From: Estrella lausannensis
Lineage (GTDB): Bacteria; Chlamydiota; Chlamydiia; Chlamydiales; Criblamydiaceae
Reading direction: 5' to 3'
Assembly: GCF_900000175.1 (NCBI RefSeq)
Contig: NZ_CWGJ01000025.1
Location: 126,396 to 190,395, forward strand
Length of the DNA: 64,000 nucleotides
Translations under genes and position numbers: made by a program
Part shown: positions 1 to 8,367 of the stretch, piece after piece
Numbering within the stretch: the stretch's first letter is position 1
Layout: the number at the start of each line of letters is the position of its first letter
Notes under the pieces: model-generated
Databases searched by the model: none
Told to the model about the DNA's origin: nothing
The model's input: the letters and a program-made list of their open reading frames with translations, nothing else

Positions 1-749
1 GAGAGCTTACGCTCTTTGAGATAGTCGAGATAGTTAACTCTTTCGCTTTGAATCAGGGTTGCTATCGTCAAGAGGGGCTGGCTCATAGGGTCTTTAGCTT
101 CAATCAGGCGAAAAATTTTTTCAATTGCCTGGAGCTCTATATCCTTTTCATTCGCCACTCGGGCGATTGCCGGGATTTGAAGAAGGTTGAAAGCTCTTAG
201 CCGTGATGAGACATTTTCACTGGATGCTTCGTCAAATTGGCGTGCTGTCTGAAGAGCTTTGCTGATGTCGCCTGCGGCGATCTGCAGGGTGACGTCATCG
301 AAGGGGCGTGCGCTTTCCGGAAATGAGGTAGCTGTTCTTTCAATGGATGCTGTCATCAAGGGAAGAGCGTCCTGATCTTTTCCCAGCATCAAAAGAAGTT
401 GTGCCGATTCAGCTTGGAAAGCTTGGCGGAAAGAGGGACGGTGTGAAAGAAGTGTTTTCGTTTCCTGCCAAACTTTAACGGCTTCCTCATCATTTCCCTG
501 GTAGAGGTTGCTCTTCATTTTGTCCAAGCTAGCCTGAAGCTTGATATACTCTTCTTGCTGCTCCGCATCGCTTCGCGTCATGAAGAAGGCTAGTGCAAGG
601 AAAAGGGCAACGGCTATAGCCGCCGCGGTTCCTACCAGCCGGGTGTTGGACAAAACCCACATAAACAATTTGGACCGGGAAAGCTTTTCGGTTGCGCTTT
701 CCTCCAAGAGTGGATTAAATTTGAGTTCGGATTTTTTTCCGGGGAGCAT
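1..749 (-). CDS. Membrane-anchored helical protein, C-terminus cut by window edge
   Basis: Reading the minus strand from an ATG at 749 gives 249 codons without a stop up to the window edge, so the C-terminus is missing. The start is preceded by AAGGG at 9 bases. About 37 cytoplasmic-looking residues precede one hydrophobic segment (about residues 38-57, rich in Ala, Val, Leu and Phe). The rest looks like a string of amphipathic helices with Gln, Glu, Ala and Leu, reminiscent of single-TM proteins with TPR-like domains such as YfgM. I see no catalytic motif and do not recognise the family. It is transcribed away from parB from its own promoter (784-812). The coding call rests on length, start signal, promoter and a plausible membrane topology. 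Confidence 0.8.
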   Translation of the reverse strand, partial: MLPGKKSELKFNPLLEESATEKLSRSKLFMWVLSNTRLVGTAAAIAVALFLALAFFMTRSDAEQQEEYIKLQASLDKMKSNLYQGNDEEAVKVWQETKTLLSHRPSFRQAFQAESAQLLLMLGKDQDALPLMTASIERTATSFPESARPFDDVTLQIAAGDISKALQTARQFDEASSENVSSRLRAFNLLQIPAIARVANEKDIELQAIEKIFRLIEAKDPMSQPLLTIATLIQSERVNYLDYLKERKL

Positions 750-783
750 GGCTGAAAACCCTTGTGTTACAAATTGGTTTTGA

Positions 784-812
784 ATTTTACGGGATTTTTC
801 AAGCCAAGTCAA
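784..812 (-). promoter_or_regulatory. Sigma70/sigma66-type promoter for the 1-749 gene
   Basis: On the minus strand TTGACT (812-807) is followed after 17 bases by TAAAAT (789-784). This is five of six matches to each consensus box at optimal spacing. Predicted transcription start is near 777, giving a leader of about 28 bases to the ATG at 749. Confidence 0.7.
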
Positions 813-858
813 AAGAATTCGGAAACGCTTTCGTGGAGCCTGTTCATAACAGAAAAGG

Positions 859-1014
859 CATACCGGAAGTGTTTCAAAATTTAGCATGAGGGCTTTGAGA
901 GAGCCTCCAAGATTTCAGGTTGCCTCATATTTCTAATATTAGGTGATTTGCAATCTTTCGGTTCTGAGAGTTTTTTCAAAGCTCCACGCTAAATGTTGAA
1001 ATACTTTTGGTATA
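859..1014. repeat. Dispersed palindromic element, full-length copy 1
   Basis: About 156 bp, flanked by TATA-like ends (ATACCGG at the left, TTTTGGTATA at the right). It begins with a form of the family terminus ACCGAAAGTGTCTCAAAA and ends with the reverse complement of that terminus. An inner inverted repeat surrounds an asymmetric centre (CCTCATATTTCTAATATTAGG). The whole unit could fold as one long imperfect hairpin. No ORF of its own is seen. It fills most of the 301-bp gap between the 1-749 gene and parB; no confident parB promoter is visible. Confidence 0.85.
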
Positions 1015-1050
1015 AGTCCGCTAACATTACCTTACAGAAACAGGTCGACC

Positions 1051-1848
1051 ATGGAAGAAAATCTGATAGAAGTCCCTCTTTCCGCCATAAAGGCGGGGGG
1101 AGCGCAGCCGAGAAGCCGCTTTGATGAAGAAGAGCTGCAGGAGCTTAAAACATCGATCCGTGAGATCGGCTTGATCCACCCTCCTGTTGTACGCTTAAGT
1201 CAAGACGGTTCGTATGAATTGATATCGGGCGAGAGGCGCTTTCGCGCTTATTCTCTTCTTGGAAAAGAGACAATTCCCGTGATCGTGAAGTCCTTCGATG
1301 ATAAGACCGCGGCCATCGGATCGCTCGTAGAGAATATTCAGAGGGTAGACCTAAACCCGATCGAGGTGGCTGTGGGCATCAAAAGGCTGATGGAAGAGTT
1401 TCAGCTTAGCCAGCAGGATGTGTCTTTAAAAATTGGTAAGGAGAGATCGACTGTCTCCAACTACTTAAGAATTTTGCAACTGCCTGTCTCCATCAGAGAT
1501 AGTTTGCAGAGGAATACGATCACCATGGGACATGCCAAGGCGATTCTTTCAGTGTCTGACGACCACGCCAAGGTCTTACTGCATGAAGCCATTGTCAAAG
1601 ATTCTCTCTCTGTCAGAGAAGCGGAGAAAAAGGCTGCTTCGCTTGAAAAAAAGGTGAAAGAGAGAGCTTTTTTTCTTAAGCAGCGCGATTTTCATCTGGA
1701 AGACATTGAGAGACGGGCTGAAGAGAGGCTTGGCACAAAGGTATGGATTGAGGGGAGTGCCAAAAAAGGCAGGATATCGATCACCTATCACAACCTGGAT
1801 GATCTTGACCGCATTTTGGCTATTTTGGGCATAGCCGACTCTCTGTAA
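1051..1848 (+). CDS. parB: ParB/Spo0J-family chromosome partitioning protein
   Basis: 265 residues, normal length for a chromosomal ParB. Family role: binds parS sites, spreads as a CTP-dependent clamp and works with ParA to segregate the origin region. The N-terminal ParB/Srx-like domain carries the CTP-binding GERR motif (residues 60-63) and an ENIQR-x-DLNPIE box (94-105). A helix-turn-helix follows at about 118-141 (QQDVSLKIGKERSTVSNYL). The C-terminal third is charged and helical, suitable for dimerisation. The start ATG has AGGT 6 bases upstream. No parA is in the window and no parS-like palindrome was found nearby. The next gene begins 21 bases after the stop, so the two may be co-transcribed. 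In Chlamydia, as I recall, parB precedes dppD/dppF; here a large block separates them. Confidence 0.95.
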   Translation: MEENLIEVPLSAIKAGGAQPRSRFDEEELQELKTSIREIGLIHPPVVRLSQDGSYELISGERRFRAYSLLGKETIPVIVKSFDDKTAAIGSLVENIQRVDLNPIEVAVGIKRLMEEFQLSQQDVSLKIGKERSTVSNYLRILQLPVSIRDSLQRNTITMGHAKAILSVSDDHAKVLLHEAIVKDSLSVREAEKKAASLEKKVKERAFFLKQRDFHLEDIERRAEERLGTKVWIEGSAKKGRISITYHNLDDLDRILAILGIADSL

Positions 1849-1869
1849 CCCCTTAATAAGGTGGAGCCG

Positions 1870-4044
1870 ATGCAACCGAAAAATTCCGGTCGCCGCGAAC
1901 GGATTCGTTTTACCGTTCAAGGGATGCGCAGTGTGCGATGCGCGGAAAAAATAGAGGCTTCCTTGCTGAAAATGCAGGGTGTAAAGGATGCATCGGTTAA
2001 TTTCACCCTGAAAAGGGGAGAGATCGATTTTGAGGAGGGCACCTTTTCTTTTCATTTCTTTCAGAAAGAGATGGCGGAAACCGGATTCGAGATCGCTTTT
2101 GACAAGAGTGAAAAAAATGCAAAGTGGTCTTTTCCCTTCGAACAGTTCTTCTACGCTTTGCTGACAGGTGCGCCCCTTTTTGTCTCTAAAGGATTCGAGA
2201 GTGTTTTTGATCAGCCGCTGCTCACTCCGGCAGCTCGGCTAATACTGGCCACTCTGATGCAACTGATGTTCGCTTTGCCTATCTATCTCAGGGCCATACG
2301 TTCTTTCAGAGACGGGGATCCCTACAAGGAGTTTTTAGCTTCTCTTGCTGTCTTCTCAGCTTATTTCTATAGCTTGTTTTTATGGCTGACAGGCTATGCA
2401 AGCCCTTACTATTTTGAGGTTTCCGCCGGCATCGTTATCTCGCTGCTTCTTGGAAGGTGGCTTGATAAGAGATGTTTGGAAAGAGTGAGCGAAGTGGCAG
2501 CGGAATTGGCCGACAAGCTCCCCAAAAAGACTCTTGTCAAAATCGGCAATTTTTTCGAAGAGAAGGATGTATCTTTCTTGTTTCCCGGAGACATCGTCAT
2601 GATTGCTCCAGGAGAGGTGATTCCGACGGATGGGATCGTTCTTGAGGGCGCTTCCCTTGTCGATGAATCAGCACTGACCGGTGAGGGGGAGAGGGCGCTT
2701 AAGAGGTCCGGGGATCACGTTTTAGGAGGAACCATGGCCCTGGACGGACGACTCATCATCCGGAGCGAGAAGGTAGGCAGGGACACAGTTGCAGGACAGC
2801 TATTGAACATGGTGGAAAAAAACCTCGATACAAAAGCCCCTGTTCAGTTGAATGTAGATCGCTTCCTGCCCTACTTTATCCCGATCGTTCTTTTGATTGC
2901 CTTCATAACGCTGCTTTACGGTCTTTCAGCGGCAGATGGGCGATCAGGGGCACTCAGGGCGATAGCCGTGCTGGCCGTTGCTTCCCCGGTAGCAATCGTC
3001 TATGGAGCGCCTTTTGTTTTTTTAGTTGCATCGGTTCTGGGAGCAGAGTCCGGTTTTGTCTTCCGCAGCGCGGCAGTGGTGGAAAAAACGGGCAGGCTTA
3101 ATGTGGTCATTTTTGATAAGACGGGAACACTGACTCTTGGCGAGCCGAGGGTTGTCGAAATTATCCCCTTAAGCACTTTGTCTGAAAAGGAGATAATTTC
3201 CTTGGCCGCTTCACTTGAGATGAACGCGTCGCATCCACTCTCAAAGGCAGTTTTGGCGAAGGCGAGAGAGATGAATGCCCTCAGGGAGAGAGCCGATAAC
3301 CCCGAGTTTAGGCCTGGAGCGGGGTTGTCAGGTGAAATCGATGCCTGCCGTTATTTTTTGGGCTCCAAACTCTTTGCTTCGGAGGCAGGTCACTCAATCA
3401 AAGAGGATGAAAACGCCCGCGAGGATAAAACGAAAATCTATCTGTTCGATGATAAGCAGCTGCTGGGTACGTTGGTAGTCGAAGACCCGATCCGCGAATC
3501 AAGTTGGCACTCGTTGAGGCAGCTGAAGCTACTCAACATCGTTCCGGTCATGGTGACAGGAGACAGTCAGGGTGTCGCTGAAGCGATCGCGAGGCGACTT
3601 GACATCACCACCTTTTTCTTTGATGTGCTTCCTCAGGGAAAGCAGGAGAAAGTGGAGTTGTATCAGAAAAATGGGCAGAAGGTTGGATTTGTCGGCGACG
3701 GCATTAATGACTCTTTGGCCATCGCGGATGCCGATGTCGGCTTTGCCATGAGGTCGGGGAGCTTTGCTTTGCATGAGTCGTCCGATGTCACTTTATTTGG
3801 CAATGACCTGATGAGTGTTGGACAGGCTGTCGATTTATCAAGAAACGCGCTCTCTAAAATTCGTCAAAACCATCTGTTTGCCGCTATCAGCACCCTTATT
3901 TTTATTCCGCTAGCCTCTTTCGGGATTTTAAATCCTGTTGCCGCTTCCCTCATCATGGCTATCAGCCCGGCGGTAGTGATTGCCAATTCGCTTCTGCTCA
4001 GAAGATATGCCGAAAATATCCCGAAATCGGGCATCCGGTCTTAG
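1870..4044 (+). CDS. P1B-type (heavy-metal type) ATPase with degenerate metal-binding residues
   Basis: 724 residues. Start chosen at ATG 1870, behind AAGGTGG, rather than the GTG at 1861. An HMA-like N-domain (about 11-75) reads GMRSVRC, keeping only the second cysteine of GMxCxxC. The catalytic machinery is intact: actuator TGE (270-272), DKTGTLT with the phosphorylated Asp at about 416, the P1B hallmark His-Pro (455-456), and GDGIND (609-614). The TM6 ion site, normally CPC, reads SPV (372-374). The TM7 Tyr-Asn and TM8 Met-Ser pairs of copper pumps are not fully kept (a Ser-Thr stands in TM7; MAIS remains in TM8). It corresponds to the chlamydial zntA-annotated ATPase (about CT727). It should still couple ATP hydrolysis to transport across the inner membrane, but the substrate cannot be assigned. 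Confidence 0.9.
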   Translation: MQPKNSGRRERIRFTVQGMRSVRCAEKIEASLLKMQGVKDASVNFTLKRGEIDFEEGTFSFHFFQKEMAETGFEIAFDKSEKNAKWSFPFEQFFYALLTGAPLFVSKGFESVFDQPLLTPAARLILATLMQLMFALPIYLRAIRSFRDGDPYKEFLASLAVFSAYFYSLFLWLTGYASPYYFEVSAGIVISLLLGRWLDKRCLERVSEVAAELADKLPKKTLVKIGNFFEEKDVSFLFPGDIVMIAPGEVIPTDGIVLEGASLVDESALTGEGERALKRSGDHVLGGTMALDGRLIIRSEKVGRDTVAGQLLNMVEKNLDTKAPVQLNVDRFLPYFIPIVLLIAFITLLYGLSAADGRSGALRAIAVLAVASPVAIVYGAPFVFLVASVLGAESGFVFRSAAVVEKTGRLNVVIFDKTGTLTLGEPRVVEIIPLSTLSEKEIISLAASLEMNASHPLSKAVLAKAREMNALRERADNPEFRPGAGLSGEIDACRYFLGSKLFASEAGHSIKEDENAREDKTKIYLFDDKQLLGTLVVEDPIRESSWHSLRQLKLLNIVPVMVTGDSQGVAEAIARRLDITTFFFDVLPQGKQEKVELYQKNGQKVGFVGDGINDSLAIADADVGFAMRSGSFALHESSDVTLFGNDLMSVGQAVDLSRNALSKIRQNHLFAAISTLIFIPLASFGILNPVAASLIMAISPAVVIANSLLLRRYAENIPKSGIRS

Positions 4045-4047
4045 AGC

Positions 4048-4160
4048 TTGTCTTAAAACTGAAATCGCCTCGTATTTTCTATACTGGCCCCCTTGCGATT
4101 ACTCCATTTCAAGATCTTTCTCTTTGCCGGAATCAAATTTTCGAGACACTTTCATTAAAA
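4048..4160. repeat. Decayed copy of the dispersed palindromic element
   Basis: Begins 4 bases after the ATPase stop. The left part (CTTGTCTTAAAACTG) and the right part (TTTCTCTTTGCCGGAATCAA, then TTTTCGAGACACTTTC) match the outer arms, but the centre is diverged and the CGGTATA end is lost. With the next copy it fills the 337-bp gap before the Bat-like cluster. Confidence 0.55.
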
Positions 4161-4190
4161 AAGGGCTCTTCAAAATTTAACTTGGGGTGT

Positions 4191-4352
4191 TATACCGAAA
4201 GTGTCTCAAAATTCGGCATGAGGGCTTTGAGAAAGCCTCGGGATTGAAAGACTGCAAGTCACCTCATATTTCTAACATTAGGTGACTTGCAGTATTTCAA
4301 TCGCTTGAGCTTTCTCTTTGCCAAAACCAACTTTTGAGACACTTTCGGTATA
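4191..4352. repeat. Dispersed palindromic element, full-length copy 2
   Basis: A well-preserved 162-bp copy running from TATACCGAAAGTGTCTCA to GAGACACTTTCGGTATA. The inner arms AAGTCACCT and AGGTGACTT flank the asymmetric centre in the CATATTTCTAACATT orientation. The right end lies 30 bp before the chosen start of the first VWA gene. A TTG inside this end (4334) is in frame with that gene but is very unlikely to be its start. Confidence 0.9.
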
Positions 4353-4381
4353 GTCTGTCTCTCACCTCTAATGAGTTGGTT

Positions 4382-5518
4382 ATGGAAGAGGGGTTTATAT
4401 TTGGTGGAGTTGGAGTCGACGTTGAAGGATTCGCTCTTTCGTGTGCGGCTCTTGTTTTTTTTCTCGTGCTCTACCGTCTGTTTGTAAGGACAAGGGAGCT
4501 AAACGTTCTGTTTTCGGGTTTTTTCTTCTTCAAAGGAAGGAGGCCGACTATCCGGGAAAGGCTGGCAAAAGCCCCTTCCACTTTATATATGACTGCTTTG
4601 GCGCTTTTGCTCTTAGCGCTTGCAGATCCCTATTTTTTGTATCTGAAAGAACCGAAACCAGAGGAAGAGTGGGAGTCTCGAGGACTTGCGCTTTATCTTC
4701 TGCTGGATAATTCGACATCGATGAACTTCAAGGTGCCGGTGAATTCATCTTCCGGTCCCGAGCAAGTGATGAAGATGGATCTGTCAAAACGCGTCGCGAA
4801 GCAGTTTATTCAGGGGGATCCAAGGTCTGGGCTGAAAGGAAGGGCGGGGGATATGGTGGGTCTTGTCACCTTTGCAAGGATCGCAAGAATCATATCTCCG
4901 CTGACTTTGGATCACGAAAAAATTGTCGAAGAAATCGATAAGATCGAATTCAATAAAGACATTAGACAGGTTGGCACCGGGATTGGCTATGCTATTTATA
5001 AAACGGTATCTTCCATAAAGGCCCTGAAGCATTTCAGCGAGGCAGACGGAAGTGAGCAAGTGCCATTTTATGATATCAAAAATCCTGTACTCATCATCAT
5101 CACAGATGGAATTAATGAGATCAATCCAGAGGATGCCAATAATCCGATTCGGGGCATGGATCTATGGAATGGGGCCGAGTATGCCAAGGAAAATGGCGTT
5201 AAACTGTATATCGTCAATATCGATCCTTCCTTTGCCAAGATGAAGGATAAGACCTACCACGAGCTATACGATCTGATCACGAAGTATACCGGAGGAAAAT
5301 TTTACATGGTTGATGACTCGAGAGATCTGGTAGCAATCTACCGGGACATTGACCAGTTGGAAAAGAGCAAGATTCCTTTGTTTGCCAAAGATGTAAAGGA
5401 GAAGGCGCCTCCGCGTTCTGAAAAATATCATCTCTATCCCTATCTGATAGCGCTTGCGCTACTGATGATTTTTTCTGCCGCTCTAATGCAGGCAACTTAC
5501 CTGAGGATAATCCCCTGA
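4382..5518 (+). CDS. BatA-like von Willebrand factor A domain membrane protein
   Basis: 378 residues from ATG 4382. An upstream in-frame TTG (4334) lies inside the repeat and is rejected. Two N-terminal membrane segments (about 15-33 and 67-86), a VWA domain and a C-terminal membrane segment near 352-373 match the BatA layout. The metal-ion-dependent adhesion site is complete: DNSTS (109-113), a conserved Thr in QVGTGIG, and ITDG. The VWA domain should face the periplasm. It is the first of five tightly spaced genes that match the Bacteroides-type Bat (aerotolerance) operon; molecular function is not established, though such clusters usually work with a MoxR-type AAA+ ATPase, which is not in the window. 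The stop is one base before the next ATG. Confidence 0.85.
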   Translation: MEEGFIFGGVGVDVEGFALSCAALVFFLVLYRLFVRTRELNVLFSGFFFFKGRRPTIRERLAKAPSTLYMTALALLLLALADPYFLYLKEPKPEEEWESRGLALYLLLDNSTSMNFKVPVNSSSGPEQVMKMDLSKRVAKQFIQGDPRSGLKGRAGDMVGLVTFARIARIISPLTLDHEKIVEEIDKIEFNKDIRQVGTGIGYAIYKTVSSIKALKHFSEADGSEQVPFYDIKNPVLIIITDGINEINPEDANNPIRGMDLWNGAEYAKENGVKLYIVNIDPSFAKMKDKTYHELYDLITKYTGGKFYMVDDSRDLVAIYRDIDQLEKSKIPLFAKDVKEKAPPRSEKYHLYPYLIALALLMIFSAALMQATYLRIIP

Positions 5519-5519
5519 T

Positions 5520-6593
5520 ATGTCAGAGATCATATTCCTTAACCCCAACGCTGCGATTTTGCTCATTCTTCCCCTTTTGATCGCACTTTTTTTAAGTTTG
5601 ATCTGGCAGAGGAAAAAAAGGGCTCTTCAGCTGATCGGCACGGAGGAGGTGCGGAAGAAAGTGGGCTCATTCCCCGTCTTTAGCTGGCATTTGCTCCGTA
5701 GCGTGGCCATTGTGTGGGCTACAGTACTATTCGTGATCGCTTTGACATCTCCGGCTGGAAATCCGCAGTATGTCAGTGATGGAACCCCACCGGATCAGGC
5801 TAAAATTCTCAAGGCGGAACATGAGGTGATATTCTTCATCGACGTCTCTTCTTCGATGCTGGTGGACGACATGCGTCTTAAAAAGCGACGCCTCGATACA
5901 GCCAAAGAAATTGCCGACGAGGTGATTAAGGGGTTAAGGGGAGAGACGGTCTCGGTGTTTGTTTTTTCATCGGAGGTGGAAAAGCAAGTTCCCCCTACAG
6001 TCGACTATCTTTATGCCAGACTCATTATCCGCGCTTTAAAGGGAAACGATGTGGCGGCAGAGGGAACCGATCTCGCGAAGACTCTTCGCCAGCTTTCAGA
6101 GGATCTTTCCCATCTGAAGAAGGGAAAAATGGCGACGGTGATTTTCATGACCGATGGAGAGGACACGGAAGGGGCTTTTGGGTCGTCTCTCCCGCCGGTC
6201 CCCAAAGACAAAATGCCGGGTGTCGATTTCATTGTTGTGGGTCTTGGTACGTCGGAAGGGGGAATCGTTCCTGATGTGATGTATCAGGGCCGCCCTGTGC
6301 GTTCCAAGAGGGATGACGAATCTCTTGCGAAACTGGCAGAAAGCTTCAAAGGCTTTTCTTTGATGGCAAATGATTCCTCGCCTTTGTTGATCGCGAACAA
6401 AATTTTGAACGGGATTAAAATAAAATCCCTGAAGAAGACTCCGGTTGAAGGAGAATCGACAGCTTCAGGGAGAGCGGTCATCCGCTATACCGCCTATTTC
6501 CAGTATTTCCTGCTTATCGGAATCGCTTTCTATATTCTTTTCCTCACATTGCCTCAAACTAATTTTGAGAGGCGGAATGGAACCGAGGTATAG
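5520..6593 (+). CDS. BatB-like von Willebrand factor A domain membrane protein
   Basis: 357 residues, starting immediately after the BatA-like stop. Membrane segments are at about 10-29 and 58-77 and near the C-terminus (328-347). The VWA domain has DVSSS (108-112), a Thr in AAEGTDL, and MTDGED, so its metal site looks functional. BatA and BatB pairs are typical of Bat operons and are thought to form a membrane complex. The following gene probably starts inside its last codons, which suggests translational coupling. Assignment is by domain layout and position. Confidence 0.85.
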   Translation: MSEIIFLNPNAAILLILPLLIALFLSLIWQRKKRALQLIGTEEVRKKVGSFPVFSWHLLRSVAIVWATVLFVIALTSPAGNPQYVSDGTPPDQAKILKAEHEVIFFIDVSSSMLVDDMRLKKRRLDTAKEIADEVIKGLRGETVSVFVFSSEVEKQVPPTVDYLYARLIIRALKGNDVAAEGTDLAKTLRQLSEDLSHLKKGKMATVIFMTDGEDTEGAFGSSLPPVPKDKMPGVDFIVVGLGTSEGGIVPDVMYQGRPVRSKRDDESLAKLAESFKGFSLMANDSSPLLIANKILNGIKIKSLKKTPVEGESTASGRAVIRYTAYFQYFLLIGIAFYILFLTLPQTNFERRNGTEV

Positions 6594-8367
6594 AGGCATG
6601 CGAAGGCTGGTGGTATTTTTTTTTCTTTTGCTTGTAAAATCAGGCCTTCACTCCATTTCAGAGCAGCAAGAGGAGTTAAAACAGGCCGAAGTGCTTTTTG
6701 AGGCTTCCGACTTCGATCGCGGTCAGTCTTTGCTAAGTAAAGAGGAGCCTCTGACAAAAGAAGAGTGGAGGCGCCTCTTTATCAATTATGACCTGGCGTT
6801 CGGCCGAATTCGCCAAGGAAACCGTATAGAGGCTCTCTCGTTGCTCGATGATCTTTTAAGGCAGGGAGGGAATTTTCCTCCTTTGGCTGCGCGCGTTTCC
6901 TATGCGAGAGCTTATATTTTGTTCCTGTCCTTAAAAAATGCAGCCCTCGCCAAAGAGGGGGATCCTGCTTCATTTAAAATGTCGCGGGAGAGCCTAAGGT
7001 TTTCCTCCAGGGTTAAGGATGCCTATTTGAACCTGATCAAGGACCAATGCCTCCTTGACAAGGCGAAAGGGGGCGCAGAGTGCACTCCTGCTGAGTTCTT
7101 CAAAGAGATGCGCAACCAGGCTTTAAACTTCAGGTCCGAGATCGCCGGTAAATACTACCGGATGAGGACTCAAGTGTTCACTCCCATCGAAGCCCTTTTA
7201 CAACTGCTCATTGGCACTGAAAAGATAGAGCGCCACTTAAAGACAATCTTAGATTCAGTCAGCCAGCACTTACTGTCCCTGCATCTTAACTATTTAGCGG
7301 AAGAGATGCAAAATTTCGACGCTGTTTTTCAAAAAATTGAGCTGGCGGGTATTGAAGAGATCAGAGAGCAGTGGTCAGACTTTGTCAATGCGATGCTGCA
7401 AGGTGATATCAAAACCAGCCTGGAGAGAGTTTCCTCGGTTTTGCAAGGGATTCGGGAGCTTCTCCGCTCGCAGTTTAATGAAGAAGAGGCAGCGGGAGCT
7501 CTTTACAGGCTTTCAGAATCATTTCAGGAAGTTTTTCTTGAAGAGGAACTGATTCCGAATTCCTTGCGGTCTCTCGCATTTTTGCAGGAAGAGACTTTTA
7601 AAATCAAAAAGGTTCAGGAGGTCTTGCCTTGGAAGCTGAGACAGTTCGTGAGCATCCACATCCAAGAAGCGATCTCTTTGAAAGAGAGTGGGAATGAAGA
7701 GGGGTCGGAGAGCGAATTTTTATTTGCCGACTTCATGGTCAAAGCCTCCCTTTTATTTGTTTTGCAAAACGAAAAGGCTCCGGCTCGCGCGGTATTGAAG
7801 CTGCTTATCTCCCTTGTCGATAACATGGTTCAACAAGATACGCTCTATCAGTATCTTAAGGACGACGCTCTCAAGAAATGGAAAGAGGCGGTGCTCCTTA
7901 CAATCAAGACAGCGATGGAAAAAACAGAACTCTTTGATAAAGCGGCTCTTCGGGAGCAGAAAGAGCTGTTTAGCCAACGTGAGAACGAAGATGGGAGCCG
8001 GGGGGCGTGTGTGGCAAGTCCCTGGGAAAGAGTCATCCCGCCCTTTGATGAGGGGCTTGAAGCTCTCGATAAATCCCTCCGGCTGACCAGCAGGGAAGAT
8101 CGCAGTTTTAATCAGGTTGGCGTATTGCATGCCTATGTATTGGAAAAGTGGGTAGAGGCCCTCGAGCAGATGGATGATCTTTCACCTGCCAAAGGTTGCG
8201 GTGGCGCACAAGGAGGAGGTCAGGAGAAAGGGGAAGATGAAGCGCAATCGACCGGGGCTGAGGGAATTGAGGAGACCTTGCGCAATATAGTCCAGATGGG
8301 TGAAGATGACAAAGAATTTGATGAAAAAAAAGAGTTTCCCAAAAAGGAATCCGGTAAGCCATGGTAG
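6577..8367 (+). CDS. Secreted helical protein in the BatC position of the Bat-like cluster
   Basis: 596 residues from ATG 6577, which overlaps the BatB-like gene by 17 bases and has GAGAGG upstream. An in-frame ATG at 6598, just before the hydrophobic stretch, is an alternative. The frame is open further upstream to 6445, but that part overlaps BatB and is not credible. A signal peptide (RRLVVFFFLLLVKSG) is followed by about 480 residues of helical, TPR-like sequence. The C-terminus is low-complexity and rich in Gly, Gln, Glu and Lys, like the acidic tails of BatC proteins. No enzyme motif is visible. I infer a periplasmic scaffold acting with the VWA proteins. Confidence 0.7.
   Translation: MEPRYRGMRRLVVFFFLLLVKSGLHSISEQQEELKQAEVLFEASDFDRGQSLLSKEEPLTKEEWRRLFINYDLAFGRIRQGNRIEALSLLDDLLRQGGNFPPLAARVSYARAYILFLSLKNAALAKEGDPASFKMSRESLRFSSRVKDAYLNLIKDQCLLDKAKGGAECTPAEFFKEMRNQALNFRSEIAGKYYRMRTQVFTPIEALLQLLIGTEKIERHLKTILDSVSQHLLSLHLNYLAEEMQNFDAVFQKIELAGIEEIREQWSDFVNAMLQGDIKTSLERVSSVLQGIRELLRSQFNEEEAAGALYRLSESFQEVFLEEELIPNSLRSLAFLQEETFKIKKVQEVLPWKLRQFVSIHIQEAISLKESGNEEGSESEFLFADFMVKASLLFVLQNEKAPARAVLKLLISLVDNMVQQDTLYQYLKDDALKKWKEAVLLTIKTAMEKTELFDKAALREQKELFSQRENEDGSRGACVASPWERVIPPFDEGLEALDKSLRLTSREDRSFNQVGVLHAYVLEKWVEALEQMDDLSPAKGCGGAQGGGQEKGEDEAQSTGAEGIEETLRNIVQMGEDDKEFDEKKEFPKKESGKPW

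Noticed and set aside
541-783. 80-codon plus-strand frame
   Set aside because: It is the antisense shadow of the minus-strand membrane protein that runs off the left edge; that one has a promoter, ribosome site and membrane helix.
1861-1869. GTG start of the P-type ATPase
   Set aside because: The ATG at 1870 has AAGGTGG at suitable spacing, and the GTG is part of that ribosome site.
4334-4381. Upstream extension of the BatA-like protein from a TTG
   Set aside because: The extra codons are the right end of a palindromic element; ATG 4382 is the first credible start.
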